Shown here in pieces: positions 45,514 through 55,158 of a stretch of 64,000 bases of DNA. Under the pieces are notes generated by a model, which did not search any database, was not told the origin of the DNA, and was given only the letters and a program-made list of their open reading frames with translations. A program made the translations under genes and the position numbers. How positions within the stretch are numbered: the first letter of the stretch is position 1; the number at the start of each line of letters is the position of its first letter. The DNA comes from Methylocystis echinoides (lineage in GTDB: Bacteria > Pseudomonadota > Alphaproteobacteria > Rhizobiales > Beijerinckiaceae). The stretch lies in contig NZ_CP156084.1 in NCBI RefSeq assembly GCF_040687965.1, positions 124,001-188,000 of the forward strand, read 5' to 3'.

Positions 45514-47706
45514 TCAGCCCCAATGCGCCAGAATGGCGAGCATCAGCAAAGCGACGATATTGGTGATCTTGATGGCCGGATTCACGGCCGGGCCGGCGGT
45601 GTCCTTATAGGGGTCGCCGACGGTGTCGCCGGTGACCGACGCCTTATGCGCCTCGGACCCTTTGAGGTGCTTCACGCCGTCCTTGTCGATGAAGCCGTCT
45701 TCGAAGGACTTCTTGGCGTTGTCCCAGGCGCCGCCGCCCGAGGTCATGGAGATGGCAACGAAGACGCCGTTGACGATCACGCCGAGGAGCAGCGCGCCCA
45801 CCGCAGCGAGGGCGTTGGCCTTGCCGCCGCCGAGCAGCAGCACGACGATGAACATCACCAGCGGCGCCGCGACCGGCAGCAGCGAGGGGATGATCATCTC
45901 CTTGATCGCCGCCTGGGTCAGCATATCGACGGCGCGGCCGTAATCCGGACGGGCGGAGCCGTCCATGATGCCGGGCTTCTCCTTGAACTGACGGCGCACT
46001 TCCTCCACGACCGAGCCCGCCGCGCGGCCCACCGCCGTCATGGCGATGCCGCCGAAGAGGTAGGGGATGAGGCCGCCGAAGATCAGGCCCGCGACGACGA
46101 AGGGATTCGACAGGCTGAAGTCGATGTTCTCGAGGCCCTTGAAGAAGGACACGCCCGTCGCCGCAAAGTGCTTGATGTCGTTCGTATAGGCTGCGAACAG
46201 CACGAGCGCGCCGAGGCCCGCCGAGCCGATGGCGTAACCCTTGGTGACCGCCTTGGTCGTATTGCCGACGGCGTCGAGTGCGTCGGTCGACTGACGGACT
46301 TCCTTCGGCAGGCCCGACATTTCGGCGATGCCGCCGGCGTTGTCGGTCACCGGGCCGAAGGCGTCGAGCGCGACGATCATGCCGGCGAGGCCGAGCATCG
46401 TCGTCACCGCGATCGCCGTGCCATAGAGGCCGCCGAAATTATAGGTGAGGATGATGCCGAGCACGATCACCACGGCCGGCGCGGCAGTCGACTCGAGCGA
46501 CACGGCGAGGCCCTGAATGACGTTGGTGCCATGGCCCGTCACCGACGCCTGAGCGATCGACACGACCGGGCGCTTGCCCGTGCCGGTGTAATATTCGGTG
46601 ATGTAGACGATGGCGCCCGTCACGATCAGGCCGATGACGCCGCAGACGAACAGGCCGATGCCGTGAATCGGCTCGCCATTGACCTTGCCGACCTCGCCGA
46701 GGCCGACGGTGAACAGCGTCGCGAGGAACAGGCCCACGATCGACAGAACGCCCGCCGCAATGAGGCCCTTGTAGAGCGCGTCCATGATCGAGTCGTTCTT
46801 GAGGCCGATCTTCGCGAAATAAGGCGCCGCGAACTTGCCCCACTCCGTGTCGTCCTCGCCGAGCTTGACGAAATAGGTGCCGGCGATGGAGGTCAGGATG
46901 GAGAGGCCGCCGATGGCGAGCGGATAGAGCACCGCGCTGGAAAGCCCTTCCTGGCCGGCGAAGAAAATCGAGGCCAGAACCATCGTGGCGACGACGGTGA
47001 CCGCATAGGTCTCGAAGAGGTCGGCCGCCATGCCCGCGCAGTCGCCGACATTGTCGCCGACGTTGTCGGCGATGGTCGCCGGGTTGCGCGGATCGTCCTC
47101 GGGAATGCCCGCCTCGACCTTGCCGACGAGGTCGGCGCCGACGTCCGCGCCCTTGGTGAAGATGCCGCCGCCGAGACGCGCGAAGATCGAGATCAGCGAG
47201 GCGCCAAAGCCGAGCGCCACCAGCGCGTCGACGACGACGCGGTCGGCCGCCGTATAGCCGGCGAACCAGGTGAGGATTGCATAATAGACCGCGACGCCGA
47301 GCAGCGCGAGGCCGGCGACGAGAAGTCCGGTGATGGCGCCCGCCTTGAAGGCGATGTCGAGGCCGCCCGCCAGCGACTGCGTCGCCGCCTGCGCGGTGCG
47401 GACATTAGCGCGCACCGAGACGTTCATGCCGATATAGCCCGCCGCGCCCGAGAGCGCCGCGCCGATCGCGAAGCCGAAAGCGACCGCCCAGCCGAGCAGG
47501 ATGACGAGCAGCACGAAAATCACGCCGCCGACAATGCCGATGGTCTTGTACTGGCGGTTGAGATAGGCCTGCGCGCCTTCAGCCACGGCGCCGGAAATCT
47601 CCTGCATGCGCTGCGAGCCGGGATCGGCCTTCAGCAGCTCCTGCGACGTCTTTACGCCGTAGGCGACGGACATCAGTCCGAAGACGATGGTCAGAAACAA
47701 AACCAT
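45514..47706 (-). CDS. hppA: K+-insensitive membrane H+-pyrophosphatase
   Basis: 730 residues with about 16 membrane helices. The enzyme pumps protons using pyrophosphate hydrolysis. The substrate motif [23 protein letters not shown] is complete. The [10 protein letters not shown] segment has Lys where K+-dependent enzymes have Ala, which assigns it to the K+-independent H+-pumping class. It is common in Hyphomicrobiales and methanotrophs, where it recovers energy from biosynthetic PPi. It is convergent with the formate dehydrogenase cluster. Confidence 0.96.
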   Translation of the reverse strand: MVLFLTIVFGLMSVAYGVKTSQELLKADPGSQRMQEISGAVAEGAQAYLNRQYKTIGIVGGVIFVLLVILLGWAVAFGFAIGAALSGAAGYIGMNVSVRANVRTAQAATQSLAGGLDIAFKAGAITGLLVAGLALLGVAVYYAILTWFAGYTAADRVVVDALVALGFGASLISIFARLGGGIFTKGADVGADLVGKVEAGIPEDDPRNPATIADNVGDNVGDCAGMAADLFETYAVTVVATMVLASIFFAGQEGLSSAVLYPLAIGGLSILTSIAGTYFVKLGEDDTEWGKFAAPYFAKIGLKNDSIMDALYKGLIAAGVLSIVGLFLATLFTVGLGEVGKVNGEPIHGIGLFVCGVIGLIVTGAIVYITEYYTGTGKRPVVSIAQASVTGHGTNVIQGLAVSLESTAAPAVVIVLGIILTYNFGGLYGTAIAVTTMLGLAGMIVALDAFGPVTDNAGGIAEMSGLPKEVRQSTDALDAVGNTTKAVTKGYAIGSAGLGALVLFAAYTNDIKHFAATGVSFFKGLENIDFSLSNPFVVAGLIFGGLIPYLFGGIAMTAVGRAAGSVVEEVRRQFKEKPGIMDGSARPDYGRAVDMLTQAAIKEMIIPSLLPVAAPLVMFIVVLLLGGGKANALAAVGALLLGVIVNGVFVAISMTSGGGAWDNAKKSFEDGFIDKDGVKHLKGSEAHKASVTGDTVGDPYKDTAGPAVNPAIKITNIVALLMLAILAHWG

Positions 47707-47871
47707 AAGGGTTCGCCTTTTCGTTTCTCGGCCGAGGGCGGCCGGACGGGATCGCGAGAGGTTCGCGCGACAGGGAAAAAAGGAAGAGCGTCCGCGCCGA
47801 CGAATCGGCCCGGGCCGCCGCGAATTTCCGCGGACTTTCTGCCAGAAACAGGGCAGAGCGGCAATGGCGGG

Positions 47872-48822
47872 TCAAAAATGACTGAAAGAGGTTTTTCCGA
47901 AAATCATTTGTGTTTTCGAGGCGTCGAGAATTGCCGGGGCCGCCGCGCCGGGAACGATCGCGCCAATACGGACGACGCCTTGCGGAGGCCTATAGGCGGG
48001 GTCGGCGGCAAAGAGAATTTCATAATCGTCTCCGCCCGTTAACGCCGTCTCGAAAAGGCTGGGCGAGAGCCCGATCGCCTCCTGCGCCGCCGTCGAGAGC
48101 GGAACCAGCGGCGCCTCGACGAGAGCGCTCACCCGTGAGGCGCGGCAAAGCTTGGCCAGATCGCCCACAAGTCCGTCGGAGACGTCCATGGCGGCGCTCG
48201 CGCCGCCGCGAACCGTCTCGATGAGGTCGAGCCTCGGGCGCGGCAGCAAATATCGGTCGAGGAGCCAGTCGCGCGCCGCCGGCGAGAGACGCGCCGCCAG
48301 CGCGGGGTCGCGCCGCACGGCCAGGCCCAGCGCGGCGTCGCCGATCGTCCCGGAGACGAAGATGGCGTCCCCTGGCCGCGCCCCGGCCCGCGGCGCGAAG
48401 CGCGACGTGCGGCCGAGCGCCGTGACCGAGATCGTCAGCGGCCCCGGCGTCGACGCGGTGTCGCCGCCGATGAGCGGCGCGCCGTAAAGGGCGGCGTCTT
48501 CCGCGAGACCGGTGGCGAAGGCCGCGAGCCAGTCGTTGGTCCAGTCAGGCGGCAAGGCGAGGGACAGCAAGAAGCCGACGGGCGCGGCGCCCTTGGCGGC
48601 GAGGTCGGAGAGATTGACGCGCAACGCCTTCTTGGCGATCTGGGCAGGGGGGTCGTCAGCGAAGAAATGCACGCCGGCGACGATCATGTCGGTCGTCGCG
48701 ACCATCGGCTCGGAGGACGCCGGCAGCAGCGCGGCGTCGTCTTCGAGCCCAAGCCCGGCCGGTCCGGCGATGGGCGCGAACAGGCGGGCGATGAGCTCGT
48801 CTTCGCTATAGCGCCCCGTCAT
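47872..48822 (-). CDS. thiL: Thiamine-monophosphate kinase
   Basis: A 316-residue PurM-like enzyme that phosphorylates thiamine phosphate to thiamine diphosphate. Metal and ATP residues lie in LEDDAALL, TTDMIVAGVHF, NLSDLAAKGA, LIGGDTAS and AAMDVSDGL, in the family order. It is the last gene of the ribH-nusB-thiL block, a standard alphaproteobacterial arrangement, separated from nusB by a 90-base gap holding a palindromic repeat. Confidence 0.95.
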   Translation of the reverse strand: MTGRYSEDELIARLFAPIAGPAGLGLEDDAALLPASSEPMVATTDMIVAGVHFFADDPPAQIAKKALRVNLSDLAAKGAAPVGFLLSLALPPDWTNDWLAAFATGLAEDAALYGAPLIGGDTASTPGPLTISVTALGRTSRFAPRAGARPGDAIFVSGTIGDAALGLAVRRDPALAARLSPAARDWLLDRYLLPRPRLDLIETVRGGASAAMDVSDGLVGDLAKLCRASRVSALVEAPLVPLSTAAQEAIGLSPSLFETALTGGDDYEILFAADPAYRPPQGVVRIGAIVPGAAAPAILDASKTQMIFGKTSFSHF

Positions 48823-48833
48823 GTCGCCTGCGC

Positions 48834-48898
48834 CCCCTCCCTGACCGGCCTGTCTGGCCCCGCCCTGCCCTCTCCCCGCGGGCGGGGAGAGGGTTTCT
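48834..48898. repeat. Palindromic intergenic repeat, family A
   Basis: A degenerate arm (CCCTCCCTGACCGG) followed by a clean palindrome CCCTCTCCCCGC-GGGCGGGGAGAGGG between nusB and thiL. Confidence 0.65.
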
Positions 48899-48912
48899 GG
48901 AGCCGGGATGGT

Positions 48913-49365
48913 CTAGCCCATCTCTCCCGGCCGCTCCTCGCGCGCGATCTTGTCCAGCACCGCATTGACCATGCCGGACTCGGTCGGTCCGAAAAAGGCG
49001 GCCGTGACGTCGACATATTCCTTGATCACCACGCGGGGCGGCACATCCTTGCGCGCGCGCAGCTCATAGGCGCCGGCGCGCAGGGCCGCGCGCATGACCG
49101 CCTCGATGCGCGCGAGCGGCCAGCCGCCGGAGAGCACGCGGTCGATCTGCCGGTCGATCGCCACCTGATCGGTGAGCACGCCCTGCAAGACGTCGCGGAA
49201 AAACGTGATTTCGGCGGGCTTGTATTGCACGCCCTCGATCTCGCGGCCGATCCAATGCGACTCGAATTCCGCGAAGATTTCGTTGAGGCCCTTGCCGGCA
49301 ACCTCCATCTGATACAGCGCCTGCACGATAGCGAGGCGCGCGGCGGAGCGCTGGTCGAGGCTCAT
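48913..49365 (-). CDS. nusB: Transcription antitermination factor NusB
   Basis: A 150-residue all-helical RNA-binding protein that joins NusE/S10 at boxA of rRNA operons. It shows the family pattern RSAARLAIVQALYQME at the N-terminus and the PPRVVIKEYVDVTAAFFGPTESGMVNAVLDKIARE block at the C-terminus. Its start codon overlaps the ribH stop (ATGA), so the two are translationally coupled. Confidence 0.95.
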   Translation of the reverse strand: MSLDQRSAARLAIVQALYQMEVAGKGLNEIFAEFESHWIGREIEGVQYKPAEITFFRDVLQGVLTDQVAIDRQIDRVLSGGWPLARIEAVMRAALRAGAYELRARKDVPPRVVIKEYVDVTAAFFGPTESGMVNAVLDKIAREERPGEMG

Positions 49366-49844
49366 GCGAGGCTCCGTTTCAGACGGATGAGCGCAAGCGC
49401 CGCGAGAGCGGCGTCCGCGCCCTTGTCGCCCTTTTCCGGATCGGCGCGGACGACCGCCTGGCCTTCGTTTTCCACGGTCAGAATTCCGTTGCCGACAGGC
49501 AGTCGGCGCGCGACCGAAAGATCGGTGAGCGCGCGGGAGCTTTCGTTGGAGACGATTTCGAAGTGATATGTCTCGCCGCGGATGACGCAGCCAAGCGCGA
49601 CGAGCCCCTCATACGGCATCCCGTCTTCTTCCGCTGCATCCAGCGCGATCGCGGCGGCGGCGGCGATCTCCAGCGCGCCCGGAACCTCGATCACGGTCGC
49701 GGTCGCGCCGAGCCGCTCGATCGCCGCAAGCGCGCCCGCCCGCAAAAGGCCGACGATATCGGCGTTGAACCTTGCCGCGACGACGAGAATCCGTGCGCCC
49801 GGAACCGGCGTCGCGTCGCTGTCGTCGGGTGAAAAACCTGCCAT
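49362..49844 (-). CDS. ribH: 6,7-dimethyl-8-ribityllumazine synthase
   Basis: About 160 residues; the penultimate enzyme of riboflavin synthesis, forming an icosahedral or smaller shell. Motifs are ILVVAARFNADIVGLL, IEVPGALEIAAAAAIAL and the catalytic-His block GCVIRGETYHFEIVSNES. The ATG at 49844 has GGAG ten bases upstream; an ATG at 49868 would add eight residues not seen in the family. It lies in a rib cluster with ribD and ribE upstream and nusB overlapping downstream. Confidence 0.95.
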   Translation of the reverse strand: MAGFSPDDSDATPVPGARILVVAARFNADIVGLLRAGALAAIERLGATATVIEVPGALEIAAAAAIALDAAEEDGMPYEGLVALGCVIRGETYHFEIVSNESSRALTDLSVARRLPVGNGILTVENEGQAVVRADPEKGDKGADAALAALALIRLKRSLA

Positions 49845-49872
49845 GCGTTTGAAACTCCGAAGACCCATTTCC

Positions 49873-49902
49873 CAGCCCTCTCCCGTTGCGCGGGAGAAGG
49901 GT
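49873..49902. repeat. Palindromic intergenic repeat, family A
   Basis: CCCTCTCCCGTTGCGCGGGAGAAGGG upstream of ribH; the first of two copies in the ribE-ribH gap. Confidence 0.65.
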
Positions 49903-49950
49903 CGCTCACGAGCGGCGTGAGCTTCTCGCTGCGTACAAGCGGCAACCTAG

Positions 49951-49990
49951 CTCCCTCTCCCGCGCAGCGGGGGAGGGTTGGGGTGGGGGC
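49951..49990. repeat. Palindromic intergenic repeat, family A (near-consensus copy)
   Basis: CTCCCTCTCCCGCGCAGCGGGGGAGGG then TTGGGGTGGGGGC, nearly identical over 38 bases to the copy at 688-726. It lies between ribE and ribH. Confidence 0.8.
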
Positions 49991-50043
49991 CGTTTCTCTT
50001 TAGATTTCGTGCGCGCGTGTTATGTCACAGGAGCGCCGCCTTG

Positions 50044-50649
50044 TCAGCCGTCGCGTCCGCTCAACCTCGCCGCATAGCGCGCCATCATATCGACTTCGAT
50101 GTTGAGGGCGTCTCCCGCGGCGCGCCCGCCAAAAGTCGTCACCGCGAGCGTATGCGGAATGAGCAGGATCGAAAAGCGGTCGCCGTCGATGTCGTTGACC
50201 GTGAGCGACACGCCGTCGAGCGCCACCGATCCCTTTTGCGCGACGAAGCGCGAGAGCTGGCGGGGCGCCTCGATCCAAAAACGCGCCATCCCGTCGAAAT
50301 CGTCGCGCGAGTCGATGCGCGCCAGTCCATCGACGTGGCCGGTGACAATATGGCCGCCCAGTTCGTCGCCGATCTTCAAGGCGCGCTCGAGATTGACGCG
50401 GGTCCCCTGCGTCCAGGTCCCGACGGTCGTCCTGGCCAGCGTCTCGGCGGCGGCGTCGACGTCGAAAACCGTACGCTCGCCCTCGCGCGCGACCGCGACG
50501 ACGGTCAGGCAGGTCCCCGAGCAGGCGATGGACGCGCCGAGCGCAATGGTCTCGGCCTGATAGGAACAGGCGATGCGCAGCCGCTTCAGATCGCCCCGCG
50601 GCGCGACGGAAACAACCTCGCCTATGTCGCTCACAATGCCGGTAAACAT
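50044..50649 (-). CDS. ribE: Riboflavin synthase (alpha chain)
   Basis: 201 residues with two homologous lumazine-binding halves. It begins MFTGIVSDIGEVV and has IACSGTCLTVVA in the first half; GHVDGLARI and VALDGVSLTVNDI mark the second half. The enzyme dismutates two lumazines into riboflavin. It is flanked by ribD upstream and ribH downstream, with repeats in both gaps. Confidence 0.95.
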   Translation of the reverse strand: MFTGIVSDIGEVVSVAPRGDLKRLRIACSYQAETIALGASIACSGTCLTVVAVAREGERTVFDVDAAAETLARTTVGTWTQGTRVNLERALKIGDELGGHIVTGHVDGLARIDSRDDFDGMARFWIEAPRQLSRFVAQKGSVALDGVSLTVNDIDGDRFSILLIPHTLAVTTFGGRAAGDALNIEVDMMARYAARLSGRDG

Positions 50650-50667
50650 GCTTCTCTCCGCATCAAC

Positions 50668-50706
50668 GCCCTCTCCCGCTTGCGAGAAGAGGGTTGGAGC
50701 GAGGGG
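50668..50706. repeat. Palindromic intergenic repeat, family A
   Basis: GCCCTCTCCCGCTTGCGAGAAGAGGG then TTGGAGCGAGGGG, in the 73-base gap between ribD and ribE. Confidence 0.6.
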
Positions 50707-50722
50707 CGCGTCGGCCGTCGCC

Positions 50723-51847
50723 TCAATCCATCCGCGTATAGCGCGTCATCTGGTCCATCCCCAGCATGCGGCTCTCGATCATCCGGTAGCGCCTCTCCAG
50801 CGCGGATCGCGCGGCGGGGGTCAGCGCCGGGCGGCCTTCGCGCCCTAAGGGCTTATAGCCCTTGTGCAGGATCACCTCGTCGGCCAGCCCCATGGTCAGG
50901 AGGCTTTCCGCGACGCGCGGCCCGCCTTCGCTGAAAACGCGCGTGACGCCGCGGTCGGCGAGGAGCCGCAGCGCGGCGAGCAGATCGAGCTTGTCGTCCT
51001 GCGCCGGCGCGCGCGCGATCTCCGCGCCGGTGGCCGCCGCGAAGGCGCGCGCCTGCTCTTCGGAAACATCCTCGCCGACGATGACGAGCAGCGGCGTCTC
51101 GCGCGCGGTCGCGGCAAGGCGCGAGCCCGGCGAGAGGGTGAGCTTGCGGTCGACCACAACGCGAAGCTTCCTGGCGCCGTCGAGGCCGGGCAGGCGGACG
51201 GTCATCAGCGGATCGTCCTCCCGCGCGGTTCCGGAGCCCACCATGATGGCGTCGTGCAGCAAGCGCTGCACATGGGTGAAGGCGTCGGCGATCGGCCCGG
51301 TGATGCGCAGGCGCGGATCATGCACGGCGCCCGCCGCATAGCCGTCGGCCGTCTGGGCGAGCTTCAGCGTCACCATCGGCCGATGCTTGGTCACGCGCAG
51401 CAAATGGCCCAGATGGTCGCAGCGCGCCATCGCCGCTTCCGGCCCGACGACGACCTCGACGCCCGCCTCACGCAAGAGGGCGTGGCCTCTGCCGGCGACG
51501 CGCGGATCGGGGTCTTCCATGGCGGTGACGACGCGCGCGACGCCTGCGGCGATGATCGCGTCGACGCAGGGCGGCGTGGCGCCGTGGTGCGAACAGGGCT
51601 CGAGCGTGACATAAAGCGTCGCGCCGCGCGCGGCTTCTCCGGCGGCGGCGAGAGCAATCGCCTCGGCATGAGGGCGCCCGCCCTCCGCCGTATAGCCGCG
51701 GGCCACGATCACGCCGTCGCGCACCACGAGCGCGCCGACGGCGGGATTGGGCGCCGTGCGGCCCATATTGCGCCGACCGAGCGCCAGCGCCGCCGCCATG
51801 TAGGCGTCGTCGGTCGCGGGAGTGAGGATCTTGGTGTGAAGGCTCAT
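50723..51847 (-). CDS. ribD: Bifunctional riboflavin biosynthesis deaminase/reductase RibD
   Basis: 374 residues. The N-terminal pyrimidine deaminase domain has the zinc ligands in GGRPHAEAIALA and PCSHHGATPPC. The C-terminal reductase domain has MVTLKLAQTADGYAAG, MVGSGTAREDDPLMTVRLPG and the VFSEGGPRVAESLL loop. It carries out the second and third steps of riboflavin synthesis from GTP. The start codon directly abuts the nrdR stop codon, so the two are co-transcribed. Confidence 0.95.
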   Translation of the reverse strand: MSLHTKILTPATDDAYMAAALALGRRNMGRTAPNPAVGALVVRDGVIVARGYTAEGGRPHAEAIALAAAGEAARGATLYVTLEPCSHHGATPPCVDAIIAAGVARVVTAMEDPDPRVAGRGHALLREAGVEVVVGPEAAMARCDHLGHLLRVTKHRPMVTLKLAQTADGYAAGAVHDPRLRITGPIADAFTHVQRLLHDAIMVGSGTAREDDPLMTVRLPGLDGARKLRVVVDRKLTLSPGSRLAATARETPLLVIVGEDVSEEQARAFAAATGAEIARAPAQDDKLDLLAALRLLADRGVTRVFSEGGPRVAESLLTMGLADEVILHKGYKPLGREGRPALTPAARSALERRYRMIESRMLGMDQMTRYTRMD

Positions 51848-52327
51848 CTAGTCGTCGGCGTCGCCGGCGATGTCGCCGCCGCTTTCCAGTTCGTCGATGA
51901 TGGCGTTGAAGTCGCGCGCCTCCCGGAAGTCGCGATAGACGGAGGCGAAGCGGACATAGGCCACGGCGTCGAGGGAACGCAAGCCCTCGATCACCAATTC
52001 GCCGATGCGATGGCTCTCGATTTCGGCTTCGCCCAGGCTCTCGAGCTGACGAACCACGCCCGAGATCATCTGCTCGACGCGTTCTGGCTCCACGGGGCGC
52101 TTGCGCAACGCGATCTCGACCGAGCGGGTGAGCTTGTCGCGGTCGAAGGGCGCGCGCCTGCCGGACTTCTTGACAACGATGATCTCGCGCAGCTGCACGC
52201 GCTCGAAGGTCGTGAAGCGGCCGCCGCACGTCGGACAAACCCGGCGCCGCCTGATGCAGGACGAATCCTCGGCAGGCCGCGAATCCTTCACCTGCGTGTC
52301 GAAGGAGCCGCAATAGGGACAGCGCAT
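51848..52327 (-). CDS. nrdR: Transcriptional repressor NrdR
   Basis: A 159-residue regulator of ribonucleotide reductase genes that senses ATP/dATP. The N-terminal zinc ribbon has CPYC and CPTC ([18 protein letters not shown]...[18 protein letters not shown] in order), followed by an ATP-cone domain ([16 protein letters not shown]). The glyA-nrdR-ribD order is conserved among alphaproteobacteria. Confidence 0.97.
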   Translation of the reverse strand: MRCPYCGSFDTQVKDSRPAEDSSCIRRRRVCPTCGGRFTTFERVQLREIIVVKKSGRRAPFDRDKLTRSVEIALRKRPVEPERVEQMISGVVRQLESLGEAEIESHRIGELVIEGLRSLDAVAYVRFASVYRDFREARDFNAIIDELESGGDIAGDADD

Positions 52328-52338
52328 GGAGGGGAGCC

Positions 52339-52420
52339 TGACCCTCTCCCGCTGGGGGAGACGGATGGGGTGAGGGTTCTCGAGAAAATGGGATCCCTCT
52401 CCCCGCGAGCGGGGAGAGGG
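52339..52420. repeat. Two palindromic family A repeats between glyA and nrdR
   Basis: The first copy is 52339-52378 (GACCCTCTCCCGCTGGGGGAGAC...GGGGTGAGGG), the second is 52394-52420 (CCCTCTCCCCGCGAGCGGGGAGAGGG, a perfect palindrome apart from its centre). Together they fill the gap and may limit read-through from glyA. Confidence 0.75.
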
Positions 52421-52427
52421 ACTGGTC

Positions 52428-53702
52428 TCAGTAAATCGGGAACTTCCCGGTCAGCGCATGGACCTTGTCCTTGACCGCCGCTTCCGTGCCCGCATTGCCC
52501 TCTTCGCCCTTCGACGACAGGCCGTCCAGCACCTCGACGATCAGGGCGCCGACCTGCTTGAACTCTTCCTTGCCGAAGCCGCGCGAGGTCGCCGCCGGCG
52601 TGCCGAGACGGATGCCGGAGGTGACGAAGGGCTTCTCCGGATCGAAGGGGATGCCGTTCTTGTTGCAGGTGATATGGGCGCGGCCGAGCGCGGCCTCGGC
52701 CGCCTTGCCGGTGATCTTCTTGGGGCGCAGGTCGACGAGCATGAGATGGTTCTCGGTGCCGCCGGAGACGATGGCAAGGCCGGCGTCGACGAGCGTCTGC
52801 GCCAGGGTCTGCGCATTGTCCTTCACGCGCTGCTGATAGGCCTTGAACTCGGGCGTGAGCGCTTCGCCGAAAGCGACGGCCTTGGCGGCGATGACATGCA
52901 TGAGCGGGCCGCCCTGCAGGCCCGGGAACACGGCCGAGTTGATCTTCTTGGCGATGTCCTCGTCATTCGTCAGCACCATGCCGCCGCGCGGGCCGCGCAG
53001 CGTCTTGTGCGTCGTGGTGGTGACGACATGGGCGTGCGGGAACGGCGAGGGATGCAGACCCGCGGCGACGAGGCCGGCGAAATGGGCCATGTCGACCATG
53101 AAGAAGGCGCCGATCTCGTCGGCGATCTTGCGAAACGCCTCGAAGTCCCAGATGCGCGAATAGCCGGAGCCGCCGGCGATGATGAGCTTCGGCTTATGCT
53201 CGCGGGCGAGCGCGGCGACCTGCTCCATGTCGATGCGCTGGTCGTCCTTGCGGACGGTGTAGCTGATCGGCTTGAACCAGCGGCCCGAGAGGTTCACCGG
53301 CGAGCCGTGCGTGAGGTGGCCGCCCGCCGCGAGGTCGAGGCCCATGAAGGAGTCGCCCGGCTGCAGCAGCGCGAGGAACACGGCCTGGTTCGCCTGCGAG
53401 CCGGAGTTCGGCTGCACGTTGGCGAAGCCGCAGTTGAAGAGCTTCTTGGCGCGGTCGATCGCGAGATTCTCAGCGATATCGACATACTGGCAGCCGCCGT
53501 AATAGCGCTTGCCCGGATAGCCCTCGGCGTATTTGTTGGTGAGAACCGAGCCCTGCGCCTCCATCACCGCCTTGGAAACGATGTTCTCCGACGCGATCAG
53601 CTCGATCTCGTGACGCTGACGGCCCAGTTCGAGCTCGATCGCCTTGGCGAGCTCCGGGTCGGTCTGCGCGACGGAGTTGGTGAAGAAACCGGACTGGCTC
53701 AT
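52428..53702 (-). CDS. glyA: Serine hydroxymethyltransferase
   Basis: A 424-residue PLP enzyme that interconverts serine and glycine with tetrahydrofolate; it is also the entry step of the serine cycle in methylotrophs. The PLP Lys is in [17 protein letters not shown]. Other blocks are [14 protein letters not shown], the [20 protein letters not shown] segment and [13 protein letters not shown]. It is the first gene of the glyA-nrdR-rib block. Confidence 0.97.
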   Translation of the reverse strand: MSQSGFFTNSVAQTDPELAKAIELELGRQRHEIELIASENIVSKAVMEAQGSVLTNKYAEGYPGKRYYGGCQYVDIAENLAIDRAKKLFNCGFANVQPNSGSQANQAVFLALLQPGDSFMGLDLAAGGHLTHGSPVNLSGRWFKPISYTVRKDDQRIDMEQVAALAREHKPKLIIAGGSGYSRIWDFEAFRKIADEIGAFFMVDMAHFAGLVAAGLHPSPFPHAHVVTTTTHKTLRGPRGGMVLTNDEDIAKKINSAVFPGLQGGPLMHVIAAKAVAFGEALTPEFKAYQQRVKDNAQTLAQTLVDAGLAIVSGGTENHLMLVDLRPKKITGKAAEAALGRAHITCNKNGIPFDPEKPFVTSGIRLGTPAATSRGFGKEEFKQVGALIVEVLDGLSSKGEEGNAGTEAAVKDKVHALTGKFPIY

Positions 53703-53896
53703 GGAATTTCCTCTAGCCTAAGTGCGCGAAAGATAAGCGAAAATGTCGGCTGCCCGGATATCGCGGGACAAACCGGCTCTCCATGCCGCGCGAGTTGAGG
53801 CGCTCCGCTTATCACGACGCGGGCGGAACGGGAAGAGCGGCCCGATGCGTATTACCGTCACAGGCCGGGCGAAACCCCCTCTGCACAAGGCTTGAT

Positions 53897-54343
53897 TTAT
53901 GTCTCGGCGATGTCCTCGCCCCATTCGCTGGGGTGGAGCTCGATGTAACGACGCATGAGCGCCGCGCATTTCGGATCGTTCAGAACGACGACCTCGACGC
54001 CCTGCGACCGCAGAAAGTCCTCGTTTCCGCCGAAATTCACGTTCTCGCCGACGACGACGCGCGGGATCTTGAATTGCACGATCGTTCCCGAGCACATCAT
54101 GCAAGGCGAGAGGGTCGTATAGATGGTCGTGTCCCGATAGGTGCTTTGCCGACCGGCGTTTTCGATGCAGTCCATCTCCCCGTGGAGGATGGGACTGCCG
54201 CGCTGTATGCGCTGGTTATGTCCGCCGCCGATGATCTTTCCGTCGCGCACGAGCACCGACCCGATCGGAAGCCCGCCCTCCGAGAAACTCTTTTCGGCGA
54301 GCCGATAGGCCTCGGCCATGAATTCTGCGTCAGAAGCAAGCAT
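53897..54343 (-). CDS. Yeast-type cytosine deaminase / nucleoside deaminase
   Basis: About 148 residues of the small zinc-dependent cytidine/deoxycytidylate deaminase fold. Zinc and proton-shuttle residues are in ILHGEMDCIENAG and SPCMMCSGTI. The body (DTTIYTTLSPC, IPRVVVGENVNF, the EVVVLNDPKCAALM segment, WGEDIAE at the end) is strikingly like fungal cytosine deaminase Fcy1, more than like TadA. The likely reaction is cytosine to uracil, but guanine or other bases are possible. I chose the ATG at 54343 with GGGGA upstream over a TTG at 54364. Confidence 0.85.
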   Translation of the reverse strand: MLASDAEFMAEAYRLAEKSFSEGGLPIGSVLVRDGKIIGGGHNQRIQRGSPILHGEMDCIENAGRQSTYRDTTIYTTLSPCMMCSGTIVQFKIPRVVVGENVNFGGNEDFLRSQGVEVVVLNDPKCAALMRRYIELHPSEWGEDIAET

Positions 54344-54394
54344 CGTCTTTTCCCCGAGAACCAATGCGGCATTCTCGCATCGCTGGCGGAGCGA

Positions 54395-55114
54395 TCAAGC
54401 GCCGTTCGAGGACCGCAGGCGCCCTCGCCCGCCCTCCAGCCGCTTCGCCGCGGAAAGCGCCGCTTCCCGCGCGGCCGCCATCTCGCCTGCCCGCTTGTCT
54501 CTGATCCGCTCGGCCATCCCCGCCGGCGCCCGTTCCGGCGCGCCGGCGTCATAGGGCGGCTGGGGGTCGTATTCGACGAGAAGCTGCAGCATCTTGGCGT
54601 GATCTTCGCCGCGCAGCAAACTCGCGAGCGTCAGGCCGAAATCGAGCCCCGCGGTCGCGCCGCCGCCCGTCACGCGGTTGCGGTCGATGACGACGCGCTC
54701 GGGCACGAGCTCGGCGCCGAACAGCGGCAGCAGGTCGCGCACCATCCAATAGCTCGTCGCCTTGTAGCCCGTGAGCAGCCCTGCGGCGCCGAGCAGCAGC
54801 GACCCCGTGCAGACGCTTGCGACATATTTCGCGCGCGCGCCGCGATCGGCGAGAAAGTCCAGCACGGCGCCGTCGCGCAGGAGCGGCATCGCGCCCTTGA
54901 GGCCGCCAGGAACGAAGAGAACGTCGAGATTTGCGGGACAGGAAGCGAAGTCGTGTGTGGCGGCGTAGGTCACGCCCAGATCGCTGACGATCGGTCCGCG
55001 GTCTTTCCAAACATAAAAAACGTCCGCGTCGCCGAGACGCTGCAGAAAAGTCTGCGGCCCGATGAGGTCGACGTCGAACATATCCGGATAGATCAGCATT
55101 GCAATCTGCAGCAT
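54395..55114 (-). CDS. DJ-1/PfpI family protein (isonitrile-hydratase/GlxA-like)
   Basis: About 239 residues. The flavodoxin-like DJ-1 domain covers residues ~1-190, starting with IAMLIYPDMFDVDLIGP. The nucleophile elbow is YVASVCTGSLLLGAAGLL and LFVPGGLKG precedes it. This VCTGS form is typical of isonitrile hydratase and of the amidase-like domain of GlxA regulators, but no HTH domain follows; the tail is a charged helix (REAALSAAKRLEGG). The ATG at 55114 follows AAAGGG. The substrate is not established. Confidence 0.85.
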   Translation of the reverse strand: MLQIAMLIYPDMFDVDLIGPQTFLQRLGDADVFYVWKDRGPIVSDLGVTYAATHDFASCPANLDVLFVPGGLKGAMPLLRDGAVLDFLADRGARAKYVASVCTGSLLLGAAGLLTGYKATSYWMVRDLLPLFGAELVPERVVIDRNRVTGGGATAGLDFGLTLASLLRGEDHAKMLQLLVEYDPQPPYDAGAPERAPAGMAERIRDKRAGEMAAAREAALSAAKRLEGGRGRLRSSNGA

Positions 55115-55158
55115 GACCGCCCTTTCAATGAAAGCTCGTCCGCGATCTTGGCTGCAAA

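Noticed and set aside
45115-48042. Very long open frame (975 codons) antisense to hppA
   Set aside because: High-GC antisense shadow: composition is dominated by Arg, Ala, Asp, Glu and His with no domain, and hppA on the other strand is certain.
50650-50722. FMN riboswitch before the rib genes
   Set aside because: The gap is only 73 bases and is occupied by a palindromic repeat; none of the conserved RFN-element blocks can be read here or before ribD or ribH.
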